Source of the DNA: an uncultured Oscillospiraceae bacterium
GTDB taxonomy: Bacteria; Bacillota; Clostridia; Oscillospirales; Oscillospiraceae
Length of the DNA: 64,000 nucleotides
Assembly: GCA_934589225.1 (NCBI GenBank)
Contig: CAKTNS010000001.1
Location: forward strand, 62,001-126,000
Reading direction: 5' to 3'
A program made the position numbers and the translations under genes. The notes beneath the pieces were generated by a model, which saw nothing but the letters and a program-made list of their open reading frames with translations, was not told the origin of the DNA and made no database searches. Shown here piece by piece: positions 28,490 through 36,615 of this stretch (positions within the stretch are counted from its first letter, which is position 1; each line of letters opens with the position of its first letter).

Positions 28490-28518
28490 ATTTTAAAGCA
28501 GACGGAAGGAAAAAGCAA
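28490..28518 (-). promoter_or_regulatory. Probable sigma-A promoter of glnN
   Basis: TTGCTT (28513-28518), 17-base spacer, TAAAAT (28490-28495), 50 bases before the glnN start codon. Confidence 0.6.
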
Positions 28519-28587
28519 GAGTCGATTCTGTCCAAATCCACCAATTTTCTACCGCTATCTTTGTGAAAGGCGACAGAATCCAACCTC

Positions 28588-29664
28588 TTACGAAGACTGC
28601 TGTCTCGCCTCCCGGGCGGCCTTCAAAAGACTGTTGATATCCGCCGTCAGGTATTTCCGAAGCTCTTCGGAATTTCTGAGCCTGGTAATATAGCCCATCA
28701 GGCTCTTGGGCTGGAGAATATCCTCCATGACCTCCACATCCCCGGAGGTCAAAAGATCATACAAGGTGTTGACCATGCGGATGCGGTCCTCCCGCCCCAT
28801 GCCCGCAAGCCAGTTTTCCAGGGTCCGCTGTAAAAACAGGCTGCCGGAAGTCAGGGATTGCATCCGAAGCATCTGGGTGCCGCAGATTTCCCAGCTGAAG
28901 GGGTCGTGCTGCATGATCCCGGTTTGATTGCTTTTGACGATGATGATCGGCTCTAACCTGTATAAAATCATGCCGATCATGGAGCCCTGGGGCACATAGG
29001 TTTTGATTTTGGGCACGATGCTGACATATCCCGGGTCGGATAGAAATTCCTGGGAAAATCCGGGCCCTTCCTGGTTGTAAACCTCCAGCACCCGGTTCCG
29101 GATCATCGGGGCGCTTTGAGATACGGCGTAAACGGCGATATTCCCGCCCTTGGAGTGGCCGCTGACCCGGACCGGCCCGGGATAGACCATGAGCACATCC
29201 TGGAGATACTGCTTGGCCAGGGCCTGGGAAGGGATCACCTGACGAAAGCACATGCTGAAATCCTCTTTCCAGCCTACAAGAGTATTGTCTGTACCCCGAA
29301 AGGATACAAAAAGGCTTCCGTCATCCAGCCGAAAGGTGACGCCGGCAAACTGCGTATCCCGTTCTTTGATAAATTTGGTCCGGTATTCCAGAACCTCGAT
29401 TTCCCCAAAGCGCCGGCTCTCCCCTGCCAGGCGCAATAGATCCAGGTCGTTTTTGGCACGAACATAGTCAGGAGGCTCCGGAAAGGAGAAAAATTCAGCA
29501 ACGGCCTGACGCAGAAGGATGGGCTTCTCCGGATGCAGCTCCGCCATGCCCCGGAAGGGAATATAGCTCAAGGTAGAGAAAATAACTGCGTCTACTTCAT
29601 TGGGCGGCGATGCTGAAAATGACAGATCTCCCCGCCAGCGAATATAATCGATCATATCCCCCAT
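28588..29664 (-). CDS. Mbeg1-like / DUF2974 alpha/beta hydrolase
   Basis: A 358-residue protein of the lipase-like DUF2974 family found across gut Firmicutes. The nucleophile elbow GHSKGGN (about 170-176) follows VRVS, and an upstream segment (LFVSFRGTDNTLVGWKEDF, about 135) gives the oxyanion region, as in class 3 lipases. There is no signal peptide or membrane segment, so it is probably cytoplasmic. It has its own promoter (29700-29728) and GGGGG before the ATG. The natural substrate is unknown. Confidence 0.85.
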   Translation of the reverse strand: MGDMIDYIRWRGDLSFSASPPNEVDAVIFSTLSYIPFRGMAELHPEKPILLRQAVAEFFSFPEPPDYVRAKNDLDLLRLAGESRRFGEIEVLEYRTKFIKERDTQFAGVTFRLDDGSLFVSFRGTDNTLVGWKEDFSMCFRQVIPSQALAKQYLQDVLMVYPGPVRVSGHSKGGNIAVYAVSQSAPMIRNRVLEVYNQEGPGFSQEFLSDPGYVSIVPKIKTYVPQGSMIGMILYRLEPIIIVKSNQTGIMQHDPFSWEICGTQMLRMQSLTSGSLFLQRTLENWLAGMGREDRIRMVNTLYDLLTSGDVEVMEDILQPKSLMGYITRLRNSEELRKYLTADINSLLKAAREARQQSS

Positions 29665-29699
29665 GGTGAAGCCCCCTTTATAAGCAGAAGTTTGAGTTC

Positions 29700-29728
29700 A
29701 GTATAACAGAAAAAAATCACCTTTGCAA
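29700..29728 (-). promoter_or_regulatory. sigma-A promoter of the Mbeg1-like gene
   Basis: TTGCAA (29723-29728), 17-base spacer, TATACT (29700-29705). Its -35 box is one base away from the -35 box of the divergent HD gene promoter, so the two polymerases would compete. Confidence 0.75.
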
Positions 29729-29729
29729 G

Positions 29730-29758
29730 TTGACAAGGGCCTTTCGGAAAACTACAAT
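29730..29758 (+). promoter_or_regulatory. sigma-A promoter of the HD-domain gene
   Basis: TTGACA (29730-29735), 17-base spacer, TACAAT (29753-29758). A small hairpin (CCTCCGG with CCGGAGG near 29770-29787) lies in the leader before the ribosome site. Confidence 0.82.
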
Positions 29759-29814
29759 GTAGAGCATCCCCTCCGGAAACCCGGAGGAGCAAACACCGGA
29801 AGGAATGATCAGAA

Positions 29815-30402
29815 ATGCATACAAATATTACAAGAAATCAAGCCCTGGAGCTGCTGCGAAAATACAACCAGGAGCCGTTTCATATTCTTCATGGTCTGAC
29901 GGTAGAGGGATGTATGGCCTATTTTGCCCAGGAACTGGGAGAAGATGTTCACTTTTGGAGCCTGGTGGGATTGCTCCATGATGTGGATTTTGAAAAATAT
30001 CCCCAGGAGCATTGCCTGAAAGCACCGGAGCTGCTGGAGGAAATTCACGCTGAACCAGAGTTTATCCATGGGGTCTGCTCCCACGGCTATGGGCTGTGCT
30101 GTGACGTGGAGCCGGTGCTTCCCATGGAGAAGGTGCTTTTTGCCGTGGATGAATTGACGGGCCTGATCGGCGCGGCGGCACGGATGCGGCCCAGCAAAAG
30201 CGTCATGGACCTGGAGGTATCCAGCCTGAAAAAGAAATTTAAGGACAAAAAGTTTGCCGCGGGCTGCTCCCGGGATGTCATCACCCAGGGTGCGGAGCGC
30301 CTGGGCTGGCCTCTGGATACGCTGATGGAAAAGACGATCCTTGCCATGCGCAGCTGCGAAGCATCGGTTCAGGAAGAAATGCAGACGCTTTGTGAAGGGT
30401 AA
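29815..30402 (+). CDS. HD-domain hydrolase
   Basis: A 195-residue protein of the small HD/HDIG hydrolase family, metal-dependent enzymes often acting on nucleotides or phosphate esters. The metal ligands are visible as H at about 27 (HILHGLTVEG), the HD pair in LVGLLHDVDFEKYP (about 55-56), and later His residues in FIHGVCSHGYG (about 85-92). The ATG follows AAGGAATGATCAGAA. It is a single gene between a strong promoter and a terminator. The substrate is not predictable. Confidence 0.82.
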   Translation: MHTNITRNQALELLRKYNQEPFHILHGLTVEGCMAYFAQELGEDVHFWSLVGLLHDVDFEKYPQEHCLKAPELLEEIHAEPEFIHGVCSHGYGLCCDVEPVLPMEKVLFAVDELTGLIGAAARMRPSKSVMDLEVSSLKKKFKDKKFAAGCSRDVITQGAERLGWPLDTLMEKTILAMRSCEASVQEEMQTLCEG

Positions 30403-30422
30403 GTCCTATTAGGGTCTATCTA

Positions 30423-30459
30423 AAAAATGCAGGAACTTTTTTGCCGTTCCTGCATTTTT
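30423..30459. terminator. Bidirectional terminator
   Basis: AAAAATGCAGGAAC (30423-30436) pairs with GTTCCTGCATTTTT (30446-30459), giving A and T tails on both strands. It lies between the HD gene and the convergent radical SAM gene. Confidence 0.9.
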
Positions 30460-30461
30460 CT

Positions 30462-31640
30462 TTATTCTCCAAATTGCTTGGCAATATCCCGGGCCACGAT
30501 TTCCTCACCGGAATAGTCTTTGAGCTGCTCCTGGGAGGCCTGGCTCAAGCCGTTGGAGGCATCGCAGCTTAAATCACAGGTGCTGCATTTGTCCAGGGTT
30601 TCCTTGTTGACCTTGCCGTCACGGTAGTCCCGGCAGATTTTCAGCTCATACATGGAGTAAGGATGCTTCGTGAACAGGGACTTGGCCTTGTGCCACAGGA
30701 CCCAGGCAGCGGGCTTCCAGATATACTTGTGCATGGCTGGGCTCACAGAGCCGATCATCCAGCAATTCCGGTCACAGCAGCGTACCTTTTTCCGCACAGC
30801 CTCGGCCTGGGGGCTGTGCCACAGATTCTCCCAGCTCTGGGTATTCAGGTTGCCCATGACCTCCTTGTCCTTGGTACCGTTGCAGGGCATCACATCTCCG
30901 TAGGGGTCAATGAAGAAGGTGTCGAAGCTCATATCACAGGGCAGCAGTCTGGGCTGGGAATAGAGATAGTTGATAAGGCCATGGTTAAAATAGGCCCGGA
31001 ACCACTTCTTGGGGCTGGAGCTCCGCAAAAGCGCGTTGGTCAGGTCTTCAAAGTTTTTGGCGACCATGGGCCGGTCGTGGATGATGTTTTTGGACTCCAC
31101 GAAATAGAAGCTGTTGTGCAGGGTGGCTGTGGCAAATTCCATGCCCATTTCATCGGAAATGTTATAAAGAGGCACCAGGTCCTTGGCGTTTTGATCCTGG
31201 ACCGTCATGCCGAAGCCCACGTCCTTCATGCCCATTTCCCGCAGGGTTTTCAGGGTCTCATAGCCTCTCTGATAGCCGTTGGGCAGGCCCCGGATGGCGT
31301 TGTTGGTCTCTTCCAGGCCTTCAATGGAAATGCGGATGCCGATTTGGGGAAATTCCTTGCACAGCTCCACGATCCGGTCCGTAAAGAAGCCATTGGTGGA
31401 GATGACGATGCGGTCGCTCTTCTTGTACAGCTCCCGGACAATGTCCGGCAGGTCCTTGCGAATGAAGGGCTCGCCGCCGGTGATGTTGGTGAAGTACATG
31501 GGGGGCAGCTTGCGGATGGTATCCAGTGTCAGCTCCTCCTCCGGCTTGGAGGGGGCCTTATAGCGGTTGCACATGGAGCATCTTGCGTTGCAGCGGTAGG
31601 TCACAATGACGGTACCGTTGAGTTTCTTCTGATTAGCCAT
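30462..31640 (-). CDS. Radical SAM protein with SPASM-type C-terminus
   Basis: Radical SAM enzymes use a 4Fe-4S cluster and S-adenosylmethionine for radical chemistry. The 392 residues show the cluster motif CNARCSMC (about 18-25), the GGEP motif (about 55), and a SPASM-like auxiliary-cluster region (PCNGTKD, CCDRNCW, later CSTCDLSCDAS, about 250-365). It starts 8 bases inside the end of a GT4 gene and has AGGAGGAGAAC upstream. The operon with two glycosyltransferases suggests a role in making or modifying a surface glycan or sugar, but this is inference. Confidence 0.88.
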   Translation of the reverse strand: MANQKKLNGTVIVTYRCNARCSMCNRYKAPSKPEEELTLDTIRKLPPMYFTNITGGEPFIRKDLPDIVRELYKKSDRIVISTNGFFTDRIVELCKEFPQIGIRISIEGLEETNNAIRGLPNGYQRGYETLKTLREMGMKDVGFGMTVQDQNAKDLVPLYNISDEMGMEFATATLHNSFYFVESKNIIHDRPMVAKNFEDLTNALLRSSSPKKWFRAYFNHGLINYLYSQPRLLPCDMSFDTFFIDPYGDVMPCNGTKDKEVMGNLNTQSWENLWHSPQAEAVRKKVRCCDRNCWMIGSVSPAMHKYIWKPAAWVLWHKAKSLFTKHPYSMYELKICRDYRDGKVNKETLDKCSTCDLSCDASNGLSQASQEQLKDYSGEEIVARDIAKQFGE

Positions 31641-32871
31641 GAATGTTCTCCTCCTGGGAAGGCTTGTCGGTGCTTCCCCGGTATAGTTTCATGAGTTTCC
31701 GGTAATAAACGGGCAGGGTGTCAAAAGGAAGGTCCCGGCAGTTTTCACTCATCCGGTCCAGAACCGCGGGAGACTCCCACAGCCCCAGGATCGTTTGCCG
31801 GAGCTGGTCTACATTGCCGCTTTCAAACAGCAGCCCTGTCTTCCCTTCCTGGATAAGCTCCGGAATGCCCCCAATGCGGGCACCCACCACCGGAGTACCG
31901 TATTGCTGGCTTTCCATAACGGAAAAAGGACAGTTTTCGTACCACTCCGAGGGGCAAACAGAGAACCGGGCCTGACGCACCACCGTTTCCAGGGCACTTC
32001 CCTGCAAAAAGCCCATGTTCTGGATATTGGGTGCCTGGGAAACCAGGCCTTCCAGAGGGCCGGTCCCCGCAAACACAAAGGGGATCTGGGGCAGGGCCTT
32101 GCAGGCTTCGATCAGCGTTTCAACACCCTTTTCCTGGCTGAATCTGCCAAAATACAGCACATAGTCCTTCTTTTGGGCTTCTTTCCAGGGAATATCCTCC
32201 ACAAAATTGTGGAGGGCAACGGTTTTGGAGGCCAGCACCGGGTTGGTATCCAGCTTCGTCTTCATAAATTCGGAACAGCACAGGATGGTATCGATGTTTT
32301 CATACACCCGGTTTCCGTTCCAAATCCGGGCCTCCAGCATGCCAATGAGGCTTTTGGCCCGGGAGCCGTGAATGCACCGGCCCTTGAGACAATTCTCAAA
32401 ATGTCCGCCCAGGCATTTTTCACAGTTCTCCCCGGTTACGGGATTTCGGCACTGATGGTCCGGGCAAACCAGCTGATAGTCGTGGGCGGTATAGATCACC
32501 TGGCAGGGATGCCCTCCCTTCTTCCAATTTCGCAACTCCAGAAGGATGCTGGGTGTCAACTGGAAGTTGAAGTTGTTCAGATGGCAAACATCCGGCTGAA
32601 AATCCTCCAGCACCAGCCGCAGCTTTTTGCGGGCATCGGAGGAATAAATGGTCTTCACGGGATAAAGAAGTTTTGCAAGCTTAGAACCGCCGTGAAAGTC
32701 CATGTCCTCTGTATAAGCATCGACACGGTTGCCCACGCAACGGCCGGCATGCTCCATGCCGAAATACTGGACCTCATGGCCCTGTGACTGTAAGTAGGCA
32801 CCCAGCCGGAAAATATAGGTTTCCGACCCTCCATTGGGGTGCAGAAACTTGTTGATCATGAGAATTTTCAT
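31633..32871 (-). CDS. Family 4 glycosyltransferase
   Basis: A 412-residue GT-B fold retaining glycosyltransferase. The N-terminus (MKILMINKFLHPNGGSETYI) is the acceptor side. A Cys-rich insert (CPDHQC, CEKC, CLKGRC, about 135-170) may hold a metal. The donor domain shows FAGTGPLEG, the EX7E region beginning FSVCPSEWYENCPFSVMES (about 310), and VGARIGGIPEL. It lies 9 bases after the upstream GT4 gene, with AAGGAG before the ATG. Likely role: cell-surface polysaccharide synthesis in the cytoplasm. Confidence 0.9.
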   Translation of the reverse strand: MKILMINKFLHPNGGSETYIFRLGAYLQSQGHEVQYFGMEHAGRCVGNRVDAYTEDMDFHGGSKLAKLLYPVKTIYSSDARKKLRLVLEDFQPDVCHLNNFNFQLTPSILLELRNWKKGGHPCQVIYTAHDYQLVCPDHQCRNPVTGENCEKCLGGHFENCLKGRCIHGSRAKSLIGMLEARIWNGNRVYENIDTILCCSEFMKTKLDTNPVLASKTVALHNFVEDIPWKEAQKKDYVLYFGRFSQEKGVETLIEACKALPQIPFVFAGTGPLEGLVSQAPNIQNMGFLQGSALETVVRQARFSVCPSEWYENCPFSVMESQQYGTPVVGARIGGIPELIQEGKTGLLFESGNVDQLRQTILGLWESPAVLDRMSENCRDLPFDTLPVYYRKLMKLYRGSTDKPSQEENIHG

Positions 32872-32880
32872 AGATTCTCC

Positions 32881-34014
32881 TTAATACAGGGCCAGTGTTT
32901 GCTGAACCACATCGTCCCAATTGTATTTCTCAAGAATGTATTCGCAGGCACCTTTCTTGAACCGGGCCACGGTATCTGGGGAATCGCAGAGCATTTGAAG
33001 CTTTTCCCGCAGGTCCTCTCGGTCCCCTTTTCGGAAGGTCACGGCATGGTCTTTGACTACTTCGGTGCATTCCGGAATATCAGAAACCAGGCAGGCGTTG
33101 CCATAACTCATTGCCTCCAAAAGGCTCAAAGGCATGCCCTCCAGATCCGAGGGCAGGGTGTAAAAATAGGCGTTGCTGTAGAGCTCTTCCAGGGGCCGTC
33201 CCTGGACAAAATCCGTAAACAAGATCCGGTCATCTCCGTCAGCCAGGGCGATGAGCTCCCGCTTAAAGACGCCGGAATCGGAACTGCCTCCGGCAATCAC
33301 CAGTTTTTTATCGGTTTTTACCTGCCGGAAGGCCTGAACTAGGTTCGCAAGGCCCTTTTCCGGCACCAAACGGCCCAGAAACAGGATGTATTCGTTTTTC
33401 TGTAGACCATAGAGGGCGGTGATCTCCTCCGGATTGCAGCACACGGGGCGGCCGATGCCGTTGGGAATAAAGACGGTTTTCCGGCCGTAGGTATCCTGGA
33501 AGTAATTCTGCACATTCTGGGACAGAACAATGATCTCATCGGCGCAATGGACCGCCACCCATTCACCAAACTTAATATAACGGCTGGCAAGTCCCCCCCA
33601 CTTGGCCCGCTGCCAGTCAATGCCGTGGATGGTGGCAACGCAGCGCTTCCCAAAAAGCTTTGGCAGCCACAGCATGGCGCAGGGACCTTCCGCATGGAAA
33701 TGCACCACATCATAGGGTGAAAAAGCGCAAAAAAGCGCCCCGAATACAGAGGAGGTCATGGCGGCAAAGCCCTTCCGGTTGACCGTCGGTACGGTTTTCA
33801 GCCGGATGCCCTTATAGGTTTTCAAGGTCTCGGTGTCAAATTCCTTGCCGCTGATATGATGGCCGGAACGATTGTAGCAGGTGACCCGATGGCCCAAGGC
33901 CACCATCCGGGTGGAAAGCTCCTCCACCACCACCTCTACGCCTCCCTCCCGGGAGGGAACCCGTTTCTGGCCCAGCATGGCAATATTCAGTTGTTCTTTT
34001 CTGTGTCTGCCCAT
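32881..34014 (-). CDS. Family 4 glycosyltransferase (rhamnosyltransferase-like, DUF1972 type)
   Basis: The product of 377 residues begins with the DUF1972-like segment IAMLGQKRVPSREGGVEVVV (about 12-31), which is typical of rhamnosyl and related transferases. Later motifs are PNGIGRPV, LFLGRLVPEKGLANLV, and the donor-site region PSDLEGMPLSLLEAMSYG (about 285). I chose the ATG at 34014 (AAAGGAG upstream). It is first in the operon GT4 - GT4 - radical SAM, driven from the promoter at 34089-34117. Confidence 0.9.
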   Translation of the reverse strand: MGRHRKEQLNIAMLGQKRVPSREGGVEVVVEELSTRMVALGHRVTCYNRSGHHISGKEFDTETLKTYKGIRLKTVPTVNRKGFAAMTSSVFGALFCAFSPYDVVHFHAEGPCAMLWLPKLFGKRCVATIHGIDWQRAKWGGLASRYIKFGEWVAVHCADEIIVLSQNVQNYFQDTYGRKTVFIPNGIGRPVCCNPEEITALYGLQKNEYILFLGRLVPEKGLANLVQAFRQVKTDKKLVIAGGSSDSGVFKRELIALADGDDRILFTDFVQGRPLEELYSNAYFYTLPSDLEGMPLSLLEAMSYGNACLVSDIPECTEVVKDHAVTFRKGDREDLREKLQMLCDSPDTVARFKKGACEYILEKYNWDDVVQQTLALY

Positions 34015-34043
34015 GGGCAACGGCTCCTTTACTTGCCGGTGAG

Positions 34044-34107
34044 AAAAAAGCCCCGAAACCAGCATAATAAGACATATGAACGTACCTTATTATACAATGG
34101 TTTCGGG
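34044..34107 (-). terminator. Large terminator hairpin after the helicase gene, containing the next promoter's -10 box
   Basis: In the minus direction CCCGAAACC (34099-34107) pairs with GGTTTCGGG (34052-34060). Inside, ATAATAAG (34086-34093) pairs with CTTATTAT (34064-34071). The outer stem is followed by GCTTTTTTC. It should stop read-through from the helicase gene. RNA begun at the internal promoter lacks the left arm and would escape. Confidence 0.72.
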
Positions 34108-34117
34108 TAAATTACAA
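34089..34117 (-). promoter_or_regulatory. sigma-A promoter of the GT4 - GT4 - radical SAM operon
   Basis: TTGTAA (34112-34117), 17-base spacer, TATAAT (34089-34094). The -10 box lies within the stem of the terminator hairpin at 34044-34107. Confidence 0.72.
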
Positions 34118-34123
34118 GAGGCG

Positions 34124-36271
34124 TTATTGGAAACTGATTTTGGAAGCGTCGGAAAAGGTTCTTGGGGTCACAATGGTGTCAAATTGAACGATCAGCCCCT
34201 GGCCGTCCCGAGGGACACCGATCACATTCCCCGCTCCAAACACCGGATGACTGACCCGGCGGCCAATCAGGTCAGAGGGCACCGGCTGCTGCGGCCCCAG
34301 GTCCTCTGTCTGTCGGATCTGTTCCATGGTTTTTTCTTCCAGTCCCGGCTCTAAGGGAACGGCATAGTCCACGTTTTCCTTCTCCGCGTTAAAGAGAAAC
34401 CGGCTGGGATACCGGAAGGAGCCGTCATAGCCCTGCCCTGCCGCATCGGACAAAAACAGCCGGTCCCGGGACCTGGTAAAGGCCACATAGCAAAGCCGCC
34501 GTTCTTCCTCGAGTTTTTCCCGGGTGTTGGCCCGCTTTCCCGGGAAAATGCCCTCTGATAGCCCACAGAGAAACACCACGGGAAACTCCAGTCCCTTGGC
34601 GGAGTGGATGGTCATGAGCTTCACCGCCTGGGCCCGCTCTTCCGTATCCATGTTCGTAAACAGTGCTGCGTGGTCCAGGTAATTGCCCAGGGTCACGGTT
34701 TCCCCCGCCTTCCGGGTGAACTCAAAAATGGCCTGCTTTAGTTCCGCCAGATTGTCAAGCCGTTCCTCCTCCCCTGCCGCCCGCAGGGTGTTTTCGTAGC
34801 CGCTGTCCTGAAGCACCCCTGCCAGCAGGTCGGTCAGGTCCATGGTTTCAAAAATGGCCCGATATTTTTCAATCAGCCGGGCATATTCCCCCGCACGGCT
34901 TCTGCGGAAGGAATCCGAATCCAGGTTGGCAAGCAGGGCCTCATACAAAGTTCCCCCGTGCTGGGCGGCGTAGGCTTTCAGAGCCGCGATCCGTGTGCGG
35001 CCGACGCCTCTGCGAGGTTCATTGACGGTCCGCAGGAAACTGATGTCGTCAGGATGATACACCATGCGCAGATAGCTCAGCACATCCTTGATTTCCTTGC
35101 GCTTGTAGAACTCCACGCCGGAATAGAGGACATAGGGAATTTTATTCTTAAAAAGGGATTCTTCCAGGGCCCGGGACACATAATGGGCCCGGTAAAGCAC
35201 GGCCATATCCGAATACGACAGGGCGTCCTCCCCTTCATGCAGCGCACGCATATTGGCCGTGACCCAGTCTGCTTCCAGGGCGCTGGTCTTGGCGTGGAAA
35301 TACAGAGGCTTGCGGTCATCCTTCCGGACGGAGGTAAGCTGCTTTTCCAGACGGTCCCGGTTTTTGCCGATCAGGGCGTTGGAGGCCGCCAATATCTGGG
35401 GAGTAGAGCGGTAGTTTTCATTGAGGTAAATGGTTGCGGCTCCGGGATGGCGGCTGGGAAACTCCAAAATGAAATTCACATTGGCACCCCGCCAGGTGTA
35501 AATGGTCTGGTCCGGGTCCCCTACAACAAAGAGATTTTTATGATAGCCGGAAAGCAGCTCCGCCAGGGCATACTGGTCTTTGTCAATGTCCTGAAATTCG
35601 TCTACCATGATGTACTCCAGCCGCTTCTGCCATTTTTCCAGCACTTCCCGGCTGCTGTTCAGAATATGCAGCGCAAAATAGACCAGGTCGTCAAAATCCA
35701 GGGCGAAGCACTTGCGCTGCTCATAAAAATACCGGTAGAGGATCTTATCCTTCAGGGTGGAAGCACTTTTGGTCAGCTCCAAAAGATGGTCAAGATCAGG
35801 GTCAACCAGAGTCGTGACATATCCCCTGCCGCCCTTTCGCCAACCGATGTGGTCAATGGCCTCCTGAATGGTAATGTCCCGGCCGGTAATGCCCAGGTCT
35901 TCAAAAACCGTTGCCAGCATGGCCTTTTTGTCTTCCTCGTCCATAATGAGGAAGGCTTTTGGATACCCCACCACATGGCTGTCCTCTTTCAGAAGGCTGA
36001 CGCAGAAACCGTGAAAAGTGGTGATTCGGGCCAGGTCCCGGTCCGGAAGCTGTCTGCGGATCCGCTTTTTCATTTCCGCCGCGGCCTTGTTGGTAAAGGT
36101 AACGCAAAGAATATTGGCAGTGGAGATGCCCAGAACATCCACCAGGTACAAATACCGGGCGGTCAGCGTCTTGGTCTTCCCGGAACCGGCACCGGCCACC
36201 ACGCGGATATACCCTTCCGTTGTCGTAGCGGCCTGCCGCTGGGCGGGATTCAGCTGTGAAAGATACTCCAT
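34124..36271 (-). CDS. UvrD/Rep-family DNA helicase (second PcrA-like enzyme)
   Basis: A 715-residue superfamily 1A helicase, separate from PcrA at 13169-15556 and clearly diverged. Motifs are Walker A VVAGAGSGKTKTL (about 25-36), Ia TFTNKAAAEMKKRI, II VDEFQDID, III GDPDQTIYTWRGA, IV LNENYRST, and VI VAFTRSRDRLF. The tail ends with a short HPVFGAGNVIG module like that of PcrA. The ATG at 36271 follows AAGGAGGTTTCCA; an in-frame extension to 36340 has no support. Probably a repair or recombination helicase; a specific role cannot be assigned. Confidence 0.92.
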   Translation of the reverse strand: MEYLSQLNPAQRQAATTTEGYIRVVAGAGSGKTKTLTARYLYLVDVLGISTANILCVTFTNKAAAEMKKRIRRQLPDRDLARITTFHGFCVSLLKEDSHVVGYPKAFLIMDEEDKKAMLATVFEDLGITGRDITIQEAIDHIGWRKGGRGYVTTLVDPDLDHLLELTKSASTLKDKILYRYFYEQRKCFALDFDDLVYFALHILNSSREVLEKWQKRLEYIMVDEFQDIDKDQYALAELLSGYHKNLFVVGDPDQTIYTWRGANVNFILEFPSRHPGAATIYLNENYRSTPQILAASNALIGKNRDRLEKQLTSVRKDDRKPLYFHAKTSALEADWVTANMRALHEGEDALSYSDMAVLYRAHYVSRALEESLFKNKIPYVLYSGVEFYKRKEIKDVLSYLRMVYHPDDISFLRTVNEPRRGVGRTRIAALKAYAAQHGGTLYEALLANLDSDSFRRSRAGEYARLIEKYRAIFETMDLTDLLAGVLQDSGYENTLRAAGEEERLDNLAELKQAIFEFTRKAGETVTLGNYLDHAALFTNMDTEERAQAVKLMTIHSAKGLEFPVVFLCGLSEGIFPGKRANTREKLEEERRLCYVAFTRSRDRLFLSDAAGQGYDGSFRYPSRFLFNAEKENVDYAVPLEPGLEEKTMEQIRQTEDLGPQQPVPSDLIGRRVSHPVFGAGNVIGVPRDGQGLIVQFDTIVTPRTFSDASKISFQ

Positions 36272-36396
36272 TGGAAACCTCCTTGCACCATTCCTAAGGA
36301 TATTATCTTCATTATAAAACATACTATCGGAAATGTCCACTGTCTTTTCTATGAAAACAAAAATTCATTTCCTAAAAACATTTTTGGGGATACCTC

Positions 36397-36425
36397 TTGC
36401 ATTTTGTTCTTTTCGGTGGTATACT
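36397..36425 (+). promoter_or_regulatory. sigma-A promoter of the aromatic amino acid operon
   Basis: TTGCAT (36397-36402), 17-base spacer, TATACT (36420-36425), about 30 bases before the leader peptide ATG. Confidence 0.8.
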
Positions 36426-36455
36426 CTGATTATCTCATTTTGGAGGGCAACTCAA

Positions 36456-36518
36456 ATGCAGAGCCTGTTCGCAGCCAACTTCTATTACTACTATTACTTT
36501 TTTACCCGAAAAAAGTAA
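36456..36518 (+). CDS. Aromatic amino acid leader peptide (Phe/Tyr-rich, attenuation)
   Basis: Twenty codons with a good ribosome site (TTGGAGGGC nine bases before the ATG). The peptide is MQSLFAAN followed by FYYYYYFF and TRKK: five tyrosine codons in a row flanked by phenylalanine codons. It is directly upstream of a terminator and of the genes for Phe and Tyr synthesis, so its job is to report the supply of charged tRNA-Tyr and tRNA-Phe through ribosome stalling. The peptide itself probably has no function. Confidence 0.9.
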   Translation: MQSLFAANFYYYYYFFTRKK

Positions 36519-36600
36519 TAGAAATTTGTGCTGCGATTCTTTTGGGATCGAAATAGGAAGCTTTACGCCGCACGAATTTCCGTGCGGCGTTTTATTTTTA
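36456..36600 (+). promoter_or_regulatory. Transcription attenuator of the aro/tyr/phe operon
   Basis: Alternative helices are visible. Segment 1 TCGCAGC (36469-36475) pairs with GCTGCGA (36530-36536). The antiterminator pairs 36521-36535 with 36566-36580 in 14 of 15 positions, with one U-G. The terminator pairs ACGCCGCACG (36565-36574) with CGTGCGGCGT (36581-36590), then TTTATTTTTA. A 13-base A/T stem (36491-36503 with 36509-36521) spans the Tyr/Phe codons and the stop. Stalling at Tyr codons hides segment 1 and frees the antiterminator; normal translation lets the terminator form. Confidence 0.9.
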
Positions 36601-36615
36601 CAAGGAGATGGAGAA

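Noticed and set aside
36526..36615. 30-codon N-terminal extension of aroF
   Set aside because: It would translate the attenuator hairpins; the proper ribosome site is before ATG 36616.
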